From contig CAJTMM010000002.1 in assembly GCA_910577465.1 (NCBI GenBank), forward strand, positions 1 through 24,857: a stretch of DNA of 24,857 nucleotides. Reading direction: 5' to 3'. The position numbers and the translations under genes are program-made. Below, one piece after another: positions 8,067 through 14,968 of this stretch (position 1 is its first letter; every line of letters starts with the position of its first letter). Under the pieces are notes generated by a model, which worked only from the letters and a program-made list of their open reading frames with translations, searched no databases and was not told the origin of the DNA. The stretch is from an uncultured Muribaculaceae bacterium (GTDB taxonomy: Bacteria > Bacteroidota > Bacteroidia > Bacteroidales > Muribaculaceae).

Positions 8067-8449
8067 CGGATGCCTATGAAATATGTGTGAGTGTAGGGAG
8101 CAATGCTGATGACGCGTATGAAATGGTGCGCTCCGCATTGAAATTCCTCGGTCAATTTATGCGCGGTGCGCGTGTGTCAACGATATATACAACACCTGCC
8201 GTTAACGGCTGTGGACTCATATACCACAATGCAGTAGCTATAGGTATGGTGGATATACCGATAGAAAGAGTTGTATGTTTATTTAGAGAGTGGGAATCAG
8301 AGAATGGCAGAAAACGTGAAGTTGCCGATGATGGGAGGTGTATAGTTGCCATTGATTTGGATGTGGTAATGGTAAATGGGGTGGTGGTACGTGAAAAAGA
8401 TTTCGAAAGAGAGTATTTCCAACGCGGATACCGTGAATTAATCATATAG
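8063..8449 (+). CDS. Short HPPK-like (FolK-family) pterin pyrophosphokinase
   Basis: This 128-residue protein resembles 6-hydroxymethyl-7,8-dihydropterin pyrophosphokinase. SVGSN (10-14) corresponds to the family SLGSN start, YHNAVAIG (54-61) to the YLNA-type substrate loop with its Asn, and AIDLDVVMVNG (96-106) to the LDLDIMLFG metal site with Asp98 and Asp100. It is shorter than E. coli FolK (158 residues): the segment before the metal site and the C-terminal part are reduced, and the usual W-G-P-R before the Asp pair reads GRCIV. It may be a slimmed folate enzyme or a diverged relative. It overlaps tex by four bases and its 3' end overlaps the convergent comEC-like gene by 12 bases. Confidence 0.65.
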   Translation: MTDAYEICVSVGSNADDAYEMVRSALKFLGQFMRGARVSTIYTTPAVNGCGLIYHNAVAIGMVDIPIERVVCLFREWESENGRKREVADDGRCIVAIDLDVVMVNGVVVREKDFEREYFQRGYRELII

Positions 8450-10459
8450 CGGCATAGACCATGGACGTTCTTTCAATGACTGGTATGGAACGTTCAGCTT
8501 GTTGCATTCATCAGTATAGCGTTTCAGTCTATTGGGGTGTAGGTCGTAACTTAGCAATATGGTGTCGGGGCTATATTGATTGACTACGTCTTTAATGGAT
8601 TTGCGGTAGCCGCGGCATACCAAAGCGTAGTCGGAATGTTTCTTATAGCTGTGATTATCTTTCCCGAGCAAAACTGCAATGCGCTTTCCGGAAAATACCA
8701 GCACATTGTCGTTTTTTAATGATGTGGTGTCTATGTCGATAATGCTGATATTCCTTTTGTGCATGAAGTTATGGAATCTGAAATCAGCTTTTTCCTTTAC
8801 GGATAGAAATTCGTTAGGTGCAGTAGTTAGGATAAGTAATCTCTCCGAACCATCGTGTACTATTAAATCCGTCCGGTAAGTGTCACGGCTGATATAAAGT
8901 GATTTAACTGACTGTGGGGACGGCTGGATATATATTGTGGCAATCCCTAAAAGCAATGATGCTGAAATAGCCAATATATAGATGCGTCGTCGGCTATTTA
9001 GCCATAATTTAAGTAAAGCCAACGATAATGCATACGGTATCAATATGTAGGCGGGGAAGTAAATGTGATCAATCGTGGCACCGGGTAATCCTGAAATCCA
9101 TGTGGCGATAAAATCTATACAAGAATACAATCCATCTATAATGCCGCAAAGCCATATCGCTTCCCATCCGCAAACGCCGAATAATATTAACAGCAAAGAG
9201 CCGGCAAGTAATGGTGGAAGCAGTATCGATACGAGAATGTTTGAGATAAGAAAATAGACAGGTAAAGAATGAAAATAGTACGCGCTTATCAATGCAGTTC
9301 CGAGCATGGCTGAAGCCGATACGGTGACCATAGCAAACAGATTGTGTGGAATTCGGTTGCGTTGTGGTATGGGATTGAGCGGTTCGGCAAATAGCAATAT
9401 TGAAAGGACCGCTGAAAATGACAGTTGAAATCCGATGGTGAACAGTGCGCCAGGGTCGGCAATCAGTATCACTAAAGCTGCGAAGCATAATGAATTGACC
9501 GATGATGTGCGGCGTTGGAGCAGTCGCCCGACAAGAAATACCGACATCATTATCACGGCTCGAGTCACAGACGGCGATAATCCTGTGACTGCTGCGTATA
9601 GCCAAAGTATGGCTATTACGATTAACGCGCGCCATTTACCAGCCCCGGTTATGTAAAGGGGATATAATGCCAAAGTTATGACAAGGGCTATTATTCCCAC
9701 ATGCAGTCCGCTTAAAGCGAGGATGTGTGACAGACCGGAGTCGGAAAAGGCTTGTCGTGTGTCACGGCTCAGATCAGAGGCATTGCCCATGAGAGCGGTA
9801 TTGACAAACTCTTTAGCCCGAGTGGATAGATTACTGCGGTAAATAATAGTGGTTATTCGGGAGCGCACACCAGTAATATAAGCTCGTAACCCTTGAGCTG
9901 GATATAATCCGAGAATGTTGTCGGCAGGCACCGTTGCCGACATATAAATATGTTTACGAAGAAGGAAATCGGCATAATCAATCTCGTCGGGTAAGTCTAT
10001 TCGCGGTTCTACATTATGGGGTGTCGCCTGAAAGATTATTCTGTCATAGTCAGATAGTGAGGGAGAGAACCCCGGGACGGATATCCTTAGTGGAAAATTA
10101 AGGCAAGGGTGCATAGATGAAGAATCAGCCCCGTATTTGTCAACAATTATTGTCGCTGACTGAGATGTGTCACTCTCTTTGATATCTGTGACGATGCCGG
10201 AAATGGTGGTAGCCTGATTGAGAATACTGTAATCCGGTCCATGTGAAATAAGAACCAGTGATTCACAGCAACCCAAACAAGCCGTTCCAAAAAATACAGC
10301 CACAAGATGATGCCGCATAAGTGCAGCGGCACCGGCGGATATGGCTAATATGGCTGCAATCCAAAAAGCCCCCTTCAACTCTCCGCAGATAATGCCTATG
10401 GTTAAGGCTAATACGGGTAGCAGAAGGGGGATATGAGAAAATGGATTGCGACGTAGCAT
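8438..10459 (-). CDS. ComEC/Rec2-family membrane channel protein
   Basis: The 673-residue protein starts with two or three hydrophobic helices, then a DUF4131/OB-like segment (about 85-190) and the competence domain: NTALMGNASDLSRDTRQAFSDSGLSHILALSGLHVGI (about 220-256), where the SGLSHILALSGLHVG core is the family hallmark. About ten helices follow. ComEC moves single-stranded DNA across the inner membrane during natural transformation. The C-terminal segment (about 520-673) occupies the place of the metallo-beta-lactamase domain found in many ComEC proteins, but I see no HxHxDH motif, so nuclease activity is not expected from it. The start codon directly abuts the stop of the upstream YeiH-like gene, so both are likely on one transcript. 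Confidence 0.88.
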   Translation of the reverse strand: MLRRNPFSHIPLLLPVLALTIGIICGELKGAFWIAAILAISAGAAALMRHHLVAVFFGTACLGCCESLVLISHGPDYSILNQATTISGIVTDIKESDTSQSATIIVDKYGADSSSMHPCLNFPLRISVPGFSPSLSDYDRIIFQATPHNVEPRIDLPDEIDYADFLLRKHIYMSATVPADNILGLYPAQGLRAYITGVRSRITTIIYRSNLSTRAKEFVNTALMGNASDLSRDTRQAFSDSGLSHILALSGLHVGIIALVITLALYPLYITGAGKWRALIVIAILWLYAAVTGLSPSVTRAVIMMSVFLVGRLLQRRTSSVNSLCFAALVILIADPGALFTIGFQLSFSAVLSILLFAEPLNPIPQRNRIPHNLFAMVTVSASAMLGTALISAYYFHSLPVYFLISNILVSILLPPLLAGSLLLILFGVCGWEAIWLCGIIDGLYSCIDFIATWISGLPGATIDHIYFPAYILIPYALSLALLKLWLNSRRRIYILAISASLLLGIATIYIQPSPQSVKSLYISRDTYRTDLIVHDGSERLLILTTAPNEFLSVKEKADFRFHNFMHKRNISIIDIDTTSLKNDNVLVFSGKRIAVLLGKDNHSYKKHSDYALVCRGYRKSIKDVVNQYSPDTILLSYDLHPNRLKRYTDECNKLNVPYQSLKERPWSMPLYD

Positions 10460-11491
10460 TTAGAGCCAGATAGGTGCCAAATACTTTGCTAACAGGTAGC
10501 CGCCGCCCAGCAGCCAGATGTACAGGCAGAATGCAAGAATAAAAGGTTTGGCTCCGGCTTTCTTGAATTTGTCGATGCTTGTCTCAGCACCCAATGCCGC
10601 CATTGCCATGGTGAGCAGGAATATATCAATGTAGTTTATGGCATTGACCACGCTTTCCGGTAACAGATTGAAGGAATTAAACCCTATCACTGCCAAGAAT
10701 CCTACTGCAAACCAAGGAATGCTAACCTTACCTTTGGAGCCTGATGTCTCGCCTTTGGTGGATTTTGCCGCCACCCAATAACCGAGTATAAGCAATACGG
10801 GAACGAGCATCATTACACGGATCATCTTCACGATGATTGCAACATTGGATATGTCGGTGCCCATAGCATTGCCCGCACCTACGGCATGAGCCACCTCATG
10901 AAGTGTTGAGCCGGAGTATATGCCCATTTCTTCGGGAGTCAGAGGTAAGATGCCGGAACGGTAGGCGATGGGGTAGATGAACATGGATAGTGTGCCGAAA
11001 ATGACAACCGTGGCAACTGCGACTGCGGTTTTATATGGTTTAGTCTGTATGGTTGATTCCGCACCGAGCACGGCCGCCGCCCCGCAGATACCACTGCCTA
11101 TGGAGGTGAGCAGGGCTATCTCCTTGTCCATTTTCAAGAGCTTGCCGATATAAATACCTCCAAGAATGGTTACCGTAACCACGATAGCATCAATCAGGAT
11201 GCCTGCGACTCCGACTGCTGCGATGTCCTGAAATGTAAGCCGGAATCCATAAAGTATTATACCAAGACGTAATATTTTTTTTGAACAGAACTGTATGCCC
11301 GGAACCCAAGTGTCCGGCAGATTGTTGCGAAGACTGTTGGCATACAGCATACCCAAGATTATGCCTATAATCATGGGGCTGAATGATATGTCTTTTAAAA
11401 ATTGTGCTTCACCGATATAAAATGCCGCACAGGCGAAGAGGGCTATCAAGAGCACCCCGTGTAGCATACTGCTACGTTTTTCATTAAACAT
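10460..11491 (-). CDS. YeiH-family (UPF0324) membrane protein, putative sulfate/anion exporter
   Basis: The 343-residue protein has about ten hydrophobic helices and the conserved blocks of the YeiH/UPF0324 family: FSPMIIGIILGMLYANSL (about 37-54), LRLGIILYGFRLT (73-85), TSIGSGICGAAAVLGAES (128-145), and the HEVAHAVGAGNAMG stretch (198-211). Members are annotated as putative sulfate exporters (PSE family), but direct transport data are limited, so the substrate is open. It stands first in a minus-strand unit, and its stop codon (10460-10462) touches the comEC-like start with no gap. A full promoter lies upstream at 11577-11608. Confidence 0.88.
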   Translation of the reverse strand: MFNEKRSSMLHGVLLIALFACAAFYIGEAQFLKDISFSPMIIGIILGMLYANSLRNNLPDTWVPGIQFCSKKILRLGIILYGFRLTFQDIAAVGVAGILIDAIVVTVTILGGIYIGKLLKMDKEIALLTSIGSGICGAAAVLGAESTIQTKPYKTAVAVATVVIFGTLSMFIYPIAYRSGILPLTPEEMGIYSGSTLHEVAHAVGAGNAMGTDISNVAIIVKMIRVMMLVPVLLILGYWVAAKSTKGETSGSKGKVSIPWFAVGFLAVIGFNSFNLLPESVVNAINYIDIFLLTMAMAALGAETSIDKFKKAGAKPFILAFCLYIWLLGGGYLLAKYLAPIWL

Positions 11492-11523
11492 GATATTGTA
11501 GTTATGTTAGACTTAAATGTTAC

Positions 11524-11538
11524 GCCGGGGAATCCGGC
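11524..11538 (-). other. Small GC-rich hairpin in the leader of the YeiH-like gene
   Basis: GCCGG (11524-11528) and CCGGC (11534-11538) form a 5-bp stem around a 5-nt loop, in the roughly 80-nt leader between the predicted start site and the ATG at 11491. It stands out as GC-rich in AT-rich surroundings. It is short and may mean nothing. Confidence 0.3.
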
Positions 11539-11576
11539 AACTATACGTTGGTAGTCAGTGCGAAAATTTAATCTTG

Positions 11577-11608
11577 CAAAAATATGCCAAGGGATTGTGT
11601 TTTACAAA
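11577..11608 (-). promoter_or_regulatory. Bacteroidetes-type promoter for the YeiH-comEC unit
   Basis: On the minus strand TTTG (11608-11605), a 20-nt spacer and TATTTTTG (11584-11577) match the consensus fully. Transcription would start near 11571, giving a leader of about 80 nt. Confidence 0.75.
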
Positions 11609-11689
11609 TAAAAACGTCAAAAAAGCAAATATTGTCAAGAACGGGTGTTTGATATGATTTTAGGCATATAGATATTAATTGTCGTTTTT

Positions 11690-11720
11690 TTTGGCTAATT
11701 TTGAAGCCGTATTATTTTTG
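11690..11720 (+). promoter_or_regulatory. Bacteroidetes-type promoter for the nonulosonate operon
   Basis: TTTG at 11690-11693 and TATTTTTG at 11713-11720 are 19 nt apart, a full match. The box ends only 9 nt before the ATG at 11730, so the mRNA would have almost no leader. A second -7-like box, TAATTTTG at 11696-11703, could give a leader of about 20 nt instead. Either placement rules out the upstream TTG at 11679 as the start codon. Confidence 0.65.
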
Positions 11721-11729
11721 GTGAGCTTT

Positions 11730-12599
11730 ATGAAGAGACTGAATAAAATAATTAAATGGGGAGGCGATTTACAGCAGACACTTTTCAGTATTGTGAAGAT
11801 ACCGATGATGTCCCGCCGTCCGTCGAAACTTCCCGTATCAGTGTCAAATCCCGATGAAATCGTGATTCTCGCCAACGGACCATCCCTCAATGACACTGTG
11901 GCAGAAAACCGCTCATTTTTGTCATCGCGCACATTGCTGGCGGTGAATTTCAGTGTCACATCGCCAATGTACACCGAACTCCGCCCGGAACTATATCTTA
12001 TCGCCGACCCATTATTTTGGATTGTAGATGAGAAACGAGATTTGCTTTTCGGGACACTTGCGGATAAGACCACGTGGCCGATGCATCTGTTTGTCCCCGC
12101 CCGTGCGCTTGTTGACACACGTTGGCGGCCGATGCTTGAACGCAACCGTAACATAACGGTGCACATATATAATACGACGCCGGTTGAGGGATTCAAGGGC
12201 TTTGCCCATTGGGTATATAAGCGCGGTCTTGGCATGCCACGTCCACATAATGTGCTGATACCGTCTATAGCCATGGCACTGCGTATGTCTTTCCGCAAGA
12301 TATACCTTGCCGGAGCTGACCATTCGTGGCTCCCGGAGATAACCGTCACAGATCAGAATGAGGTGCTGATGCACCAGAAGCATTTCTATGATACGTCGAC
12401 ATCGAAGGCGGAGACAGTGAAACAAGAGAATCTAAACACGGCACGCCTTCATACCATACTCTATCATATGCACGTGGCATTCAAGGCATATTTCATACTG
12501 CGTGACTATGCTGAAAGCATGGGTAAGGAAATAATAAACATAACCCCGGGAAGCTACATTGACGCATTCCCGCGAAAGAAACTCTCTGAAGGAAAATGA
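11730..12599 (+). CDS. NGPSL-motif putative glycosyltransferase (GT42 / MptE-like fold)
   Basis: With the ATG at 11730 the protein has 289 residues. A Rossmann-type start IVILANGPSLND (44-55) resembles the GNGPSL loop of GT42 sialyltransferases (Cst-I/II) and the related MptE/DUF115 proteins. Further blocks fit that fold: LLAVNFS (69-75), ELYLIADPLFW (87-97), LIPSIAMAL (176-184), IYLAGADHSW (191-200), HQKHFYD (215-221) and IINITPGSYIDAFPR (268-282), similar in place to the Cst-II IYLSGIDFY and CPNSLLANF segments. It is the first gene of a four-gene set with a cytidylyltransferase, a NeuB synthase and a phosphatase, which fits a transferase using a CMP-nonulosonate. No membrane helix is obvious. 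The family match is from motif shape only; a non-catalytic MptE-like role is the alternative. Confidence 0.6.
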   Translation: MKRLNKIIKWGGDLQQTLFSIVKIPMMSRRPSKLPVSVSNPDEIVILANGPSLNDTVAENRSFLSSRTLLAVNFSVTSPMYTELRPELYLIADPLFWIVDEKRDLLFGTLADKTTWPMHLFVPARALVDTRWRPMLERNRNITVHIYNTTPVEGFKGFAHWVYKRGLGMPRPHNVLIPSIAMALRMSFRKIYLAGADHSWLPEITVTDQNEVLMHQKHFYDTSTSKAETVKQENLNTARLHTILYHMHVAFKAYFILRDYAESMGKEIINITPGSYIDAFPRKKLSEGK

Positions 12600-13381
12600 A
12601 TAACGATATAGCAACAGTTATTTCATCGCCACGCGACGGCATTGTGATTCAAGCCCGCTCCGGGTCTACACGTATGCCATCCAAGATTCTGCGTCCGTTT
12701 GATGGCGAAACGCGTATAATAGACATAGTGATTGAGAATATCAAGCGTGATGCTCCGGGGACTACTATAGTGCTTGCCACGACAATGAATCCTGCCGACA
12801 ATGTGTTGGAGGAGATTGCGGTAAGCCATGGTGTGGAATGCTTCCGCGGAAGCGAAGATGATGTGCTTGACCGATTCTTAGGCGCGGCTGATGCGTTTAA
12901 TCTTGACCGCATAGTGCGAGTCTGTTCCGACAATCCGTTCTTGCAGGCTTCGACATTCAGGCGTATGTTTGAAGTACAGAGCGCAACAGGAGCTGACTAT
13001 GTGGGATATTGTTTTCCGGATGGGCGTCCGACTATAAAATCACATCTCGGATTATATGCCGAACTTGCTACCACTGCCGCACTTCGCAAGGCGGCTGCCG
13101 TGGCATCGGAAACGATATACCGCGAACATGTGACGGTGTATCTGTATACGCATCCCGAGGAATTTTCGGTAGAGTTGATGGCGTTGCCTGAATTTTTACA
13201 GAAGCGAACAGATTTACGTCTGACGCTCGACACTCCATCGGACTTCAAATTGCTTCAGGAGTTATATCATAGTCATGCCAATACCACAGATGGCTCGGTA
13301 AAGGCATTGATAGACTTAGTGGATGCCAATCCCGAGTATGGCAAAATTATGAAAATGAATATTGAACAAAACGAAAAATGA
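12596..13381 (+). CDS. SpsF-type cytidylyltransferase (CMP-sugar acid synthetase-like)
   Basis: The 261-residue protein has the nucleotide-binding loop IQARSGSTRMPSKIL (18-32), typical of the SpsF branch of the cytidylyltransferase family (COG1861), followed by RVCSDNPFL (108-116, metal/nucleotide site), YREHVTVYL (175-183) and RLTLDTPSDFKLL (208-220). SpsF-like and related enzymes join CMP from CTP to an acidic 8- or 9-carbon sugar. In Bacillus subtilis spsF lies next to spsE, a NeuB homologue, as here. The gene overlaps both neighbours by ATGA, which indicates tight co-expression and roughly equal amounts. It is not the NeuA type: the RxGSK(G/S)IPxKN motif is absent. The acid it activates is inferred from the neighbouring genes to be KDN or another nonulosonate. 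Confidence 0.82.
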   Translation: MNNDIATVISSPRDGIVIQARSGSTRMPSKILRPFDGETRIIDIVIENIKRDAPGTTIVLATTMNPADNVLEEIAVSHGVECFRGSEDDVLDRFLGAADAFNLDRIVRVCSDNPFLQASTFRRMFEVQSATGADYVGYCFPDGRPTIKSHLGLYAELATTAALRKAAAVASETIYREHVTVYLYTHPEEFSVELMALPEFLQKRTDLRLTLDTPSDFKLLQELYHSHANTTDGSVKALIDLVDANPEYGKIMKMNIEQNEK

Positions 13382-14427
13382 CCCAACATCCACATACTTA
13401 TATAATAGGCGAAATCGGACAGAATCATAATGGTTCGGTAGATATAGCCAAATTGATAGTAGACCTTGTAGCACGCCCTGTACGTGATGAGGCAAGTGAC
13501 CTCGATCTCCGCCCGATGGACGCTGTGAAGCTGACAAAGCGAGACCTTCGGGAAGAACTTGCCGCTGAACAGATGAACCGTATCTACGATTCGCCGCACT
13601 CATTCGGTCGCACATACGGCGAGCATCGTGCGTTTCTGGAATTGTCAGATGAAGAGCATTTAGAGGTTTATCGTCATGCCAAAAGTGTAGGACTTGATTT
13701 TGTGGAAACATTATGTGCTGTGGGATGTCTGTCGCTGTTGAAGCTATTTACCCCGGACCGACTGAAAGTGGCAAGCCGAGACCTGACCAATCTTCCTCTG
13801 CTTGCAGCTATGGCAGAAACAAAAATACCTATTATACTGTCTACCGGTATGGCAGGTAAGGATGAACTTGACGATGCATTGGAAGTAATCACCCGATACC
13901 ATTCCGATATTTCCATCCTGCACTGTGTAAGCCAATATCCCACTCGTCCGGATAATCTCAACCTGCGCACCATCACATATCTTCAGCGTAACTATCCGCA
14001 GTATACCATCGGTTTTTCAGATCATACGATTGGTATTGCTGCCCCGGCAGTAGCAGTGGGTATGGGGGCGCGTATAATAGAGAAGCATATCACGATAGAC
14101 CGTCATATGAAGGGAACCGACCAGCTTGGTTCGCTCGGACCCGACGGCGTGAACCGTATGGTGCGGGATATACGTGTGGCTGAACGTTGGCTCGGGCGAG
14201 AAGATTTGTATATAGATAGTTCCGTAGCCGCCGCCAAAGTAAAGCTTGAACGTTCCATCGCAACATCCCGTCCTCTTTGTGCCGGGCATGTGGTGACTGC
14301 CGATGACATTCACCTTCTATCGCCCGGGGATGGCTACAGATGGAGTGAACGGGATAAAGTGTTAGGTCATAAACTGACACGAGACCTCGCTGCCGATGAG
14401 ATAATATATCCTGAATCTATTGTATGA
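13378..14427 (+). CDS. NeuB-family nonulosonic acid synthase, probably KDN-9-phosphate type
   Basis: The 349-residue protein combines a TIM-barrel NeuB domain and a C-terminal SAF (antifreeze-like) domain (about 288-348). Seen motifs: GEIGQNHNG (11-19), DAVKLTKRD (48-56), STGMAG (155-160), LHCVSQYP (181-188), GFSDHT (212-217), EKHITIDRHMKGTDQLGSL (235-253). These enzymes condense phosphoenolpyruvate with a six-carbon sugar to give a nine-carbon acid. Two features are unlike Neisseria NeuB: a segment with SFGRTYGEHR (75-84), and LSPGDG (314-319) in the SAF domain where NeuB has KRPGNG; that Arg (Arg314) is reported to contact the N-acetyl group of ManNAc. Its loss, plus the phosphatase next door, points to mannose-6-phosphate as substrate. 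This is inference. Confidence 0.85.
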   Translation: MTQHPHTYIIGEIGQNHNGSVDIAKLIVDLVARPVRDEASDLDLRPMDAVKLTKRDLREELAAEQMNRIYDSPHSFGRTYGEHRAFLELSDEEHLEVYRHAKSVGLDFVETLCAVGCLSLLKLFTPDRLKVASRDLTNLPLLAAMAETKIPIILSTGMAGKDELDDALEVITRYHSDISILHCVSQYPTRPDNLNLRTITYLQRNYPQYTIGFSDHTIGIAAPAVAVGMGARIIEKHITIDRHMKGTDQLGSLGPDGVNRMVRDIRVAERWLGREDLYIDSSVAAAKVKLERSIATSRPLCAGHVVTADDIHLLSPGDGYRWSERDKVLGHKLTRDLAADEIIYPESIV

Positions 14428-14945
14428 TAAATTCATCAATGATGTTACCAAAACTTTTCATAACGGATATCGACGGAGTGTGGACCGATGGCGGAATGTA
14501 TTACACGCCCGACGGGGATATAATGAAGCGTTTCTGTGTCAAGGATGGCTGGGGCGTGATATTTTTGCGGCATCTCGGAATTCCGATTGCCATAATGACG
14601 GGTGAGAATACCCAGATTGTAAAGCGGCGTGCCGAGAAGCTGAAGATAGACCGTTGTTATCTTGGTGTTAAAGATAAGCTGTCCCTTGCCCGAGAAGTAT
14701 GCAACGAGTTAGGTATTACATTGGATGATGTCGCATTTATCGGAGACGATATTAATGATTTGCCGCTATTGCGTGAGGTGGGGTTCAGTGGTTCGCCGCT
14801 TAATACCCCTGATTATATCAGATCGATTGTGAGATATCCCGGAAAAGTACATGGTGGTAATGGCGCTTTCAGGGAATTCGTAGAGTCGATTCTTTCAGAA
14901 GCCGGAGTATTACAATCGCTTATAGAGACTTGTGCGACCAAGTGA
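14424..14945 (+). CDS. C0-type HAD phosphatase, KDN-9-phosphate phosphatase-like
   Basis: This 173-residue HAD protein lacks a cap domain, like KdsC. Motif I is TDIDGVWTDGG (14-24; nucleophile Asp15, Asp17), motif II is MTGEN (58-62), motif III is around Lys83/KDKLSLA, and motif IV is GDDINDLPLL. As I remember Bacteroides thetaiotaomicron BT1713 (KDN-9-phosphate phosphatase), the two share long runs such as TDIDGVWTDGGM and RRAEKLK. The residues reported to mark KDN9P specificity, Glu56, Arg64 and Lys67, correspond to Glu61, Arg69 and Lys72 here. KdsC enzymes usually read TGR instead of TGE at that place. The start ATG overlaps the NeuB stop by ATGA; later ATGs (14439, 14442) are possible. 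Confidence 0.85.
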   Translation: MINSSMMLPKLFITDIDGVWTDGGMYYTPDGDIMKRFCVKDGWGVIFLRHLGIPIAIMTGENTQIVKRRAEKLKIDRCYLGVKDKLSLAREVCNELGITLDDVAFIGDDINDLPLLREVGFSGSPLNTPDYIRSIVRYPGKVHGGNGAFREFVESILSEAGVLQSLIETCATK

Positions 14946-14968
14946 GATGTCGGTCAAATGAATTAAGA

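Noticed and set aside
7736..8155. 139-codon minus-strand frame across the tex/folK-like junction
   Set aside because: Antisense to the S1 domain of Tex; no motif.
9069..9635. 188-codon minus-strand frame within the comEC-like gene
   Set aside because: Another frame of the same strand over an unmistakable ComEC core; composition is shadow-like.
11679..11729. N-terminal extension of the NGPSL protein from a TTG
   Set aside because: The predicted promoter lies inside this extension, and its residues (Phe/Leu-rich) do not resemble the rest; the ATG at 11730 is preferred.
13378..14945. KDO synthesis genes (kdsA/kdsC)
   Set aside because: The synthase is NeuB-type with an SAF domain and the phosphatase has TGE in place of TGR, so a nine-carbon acid is more likely.
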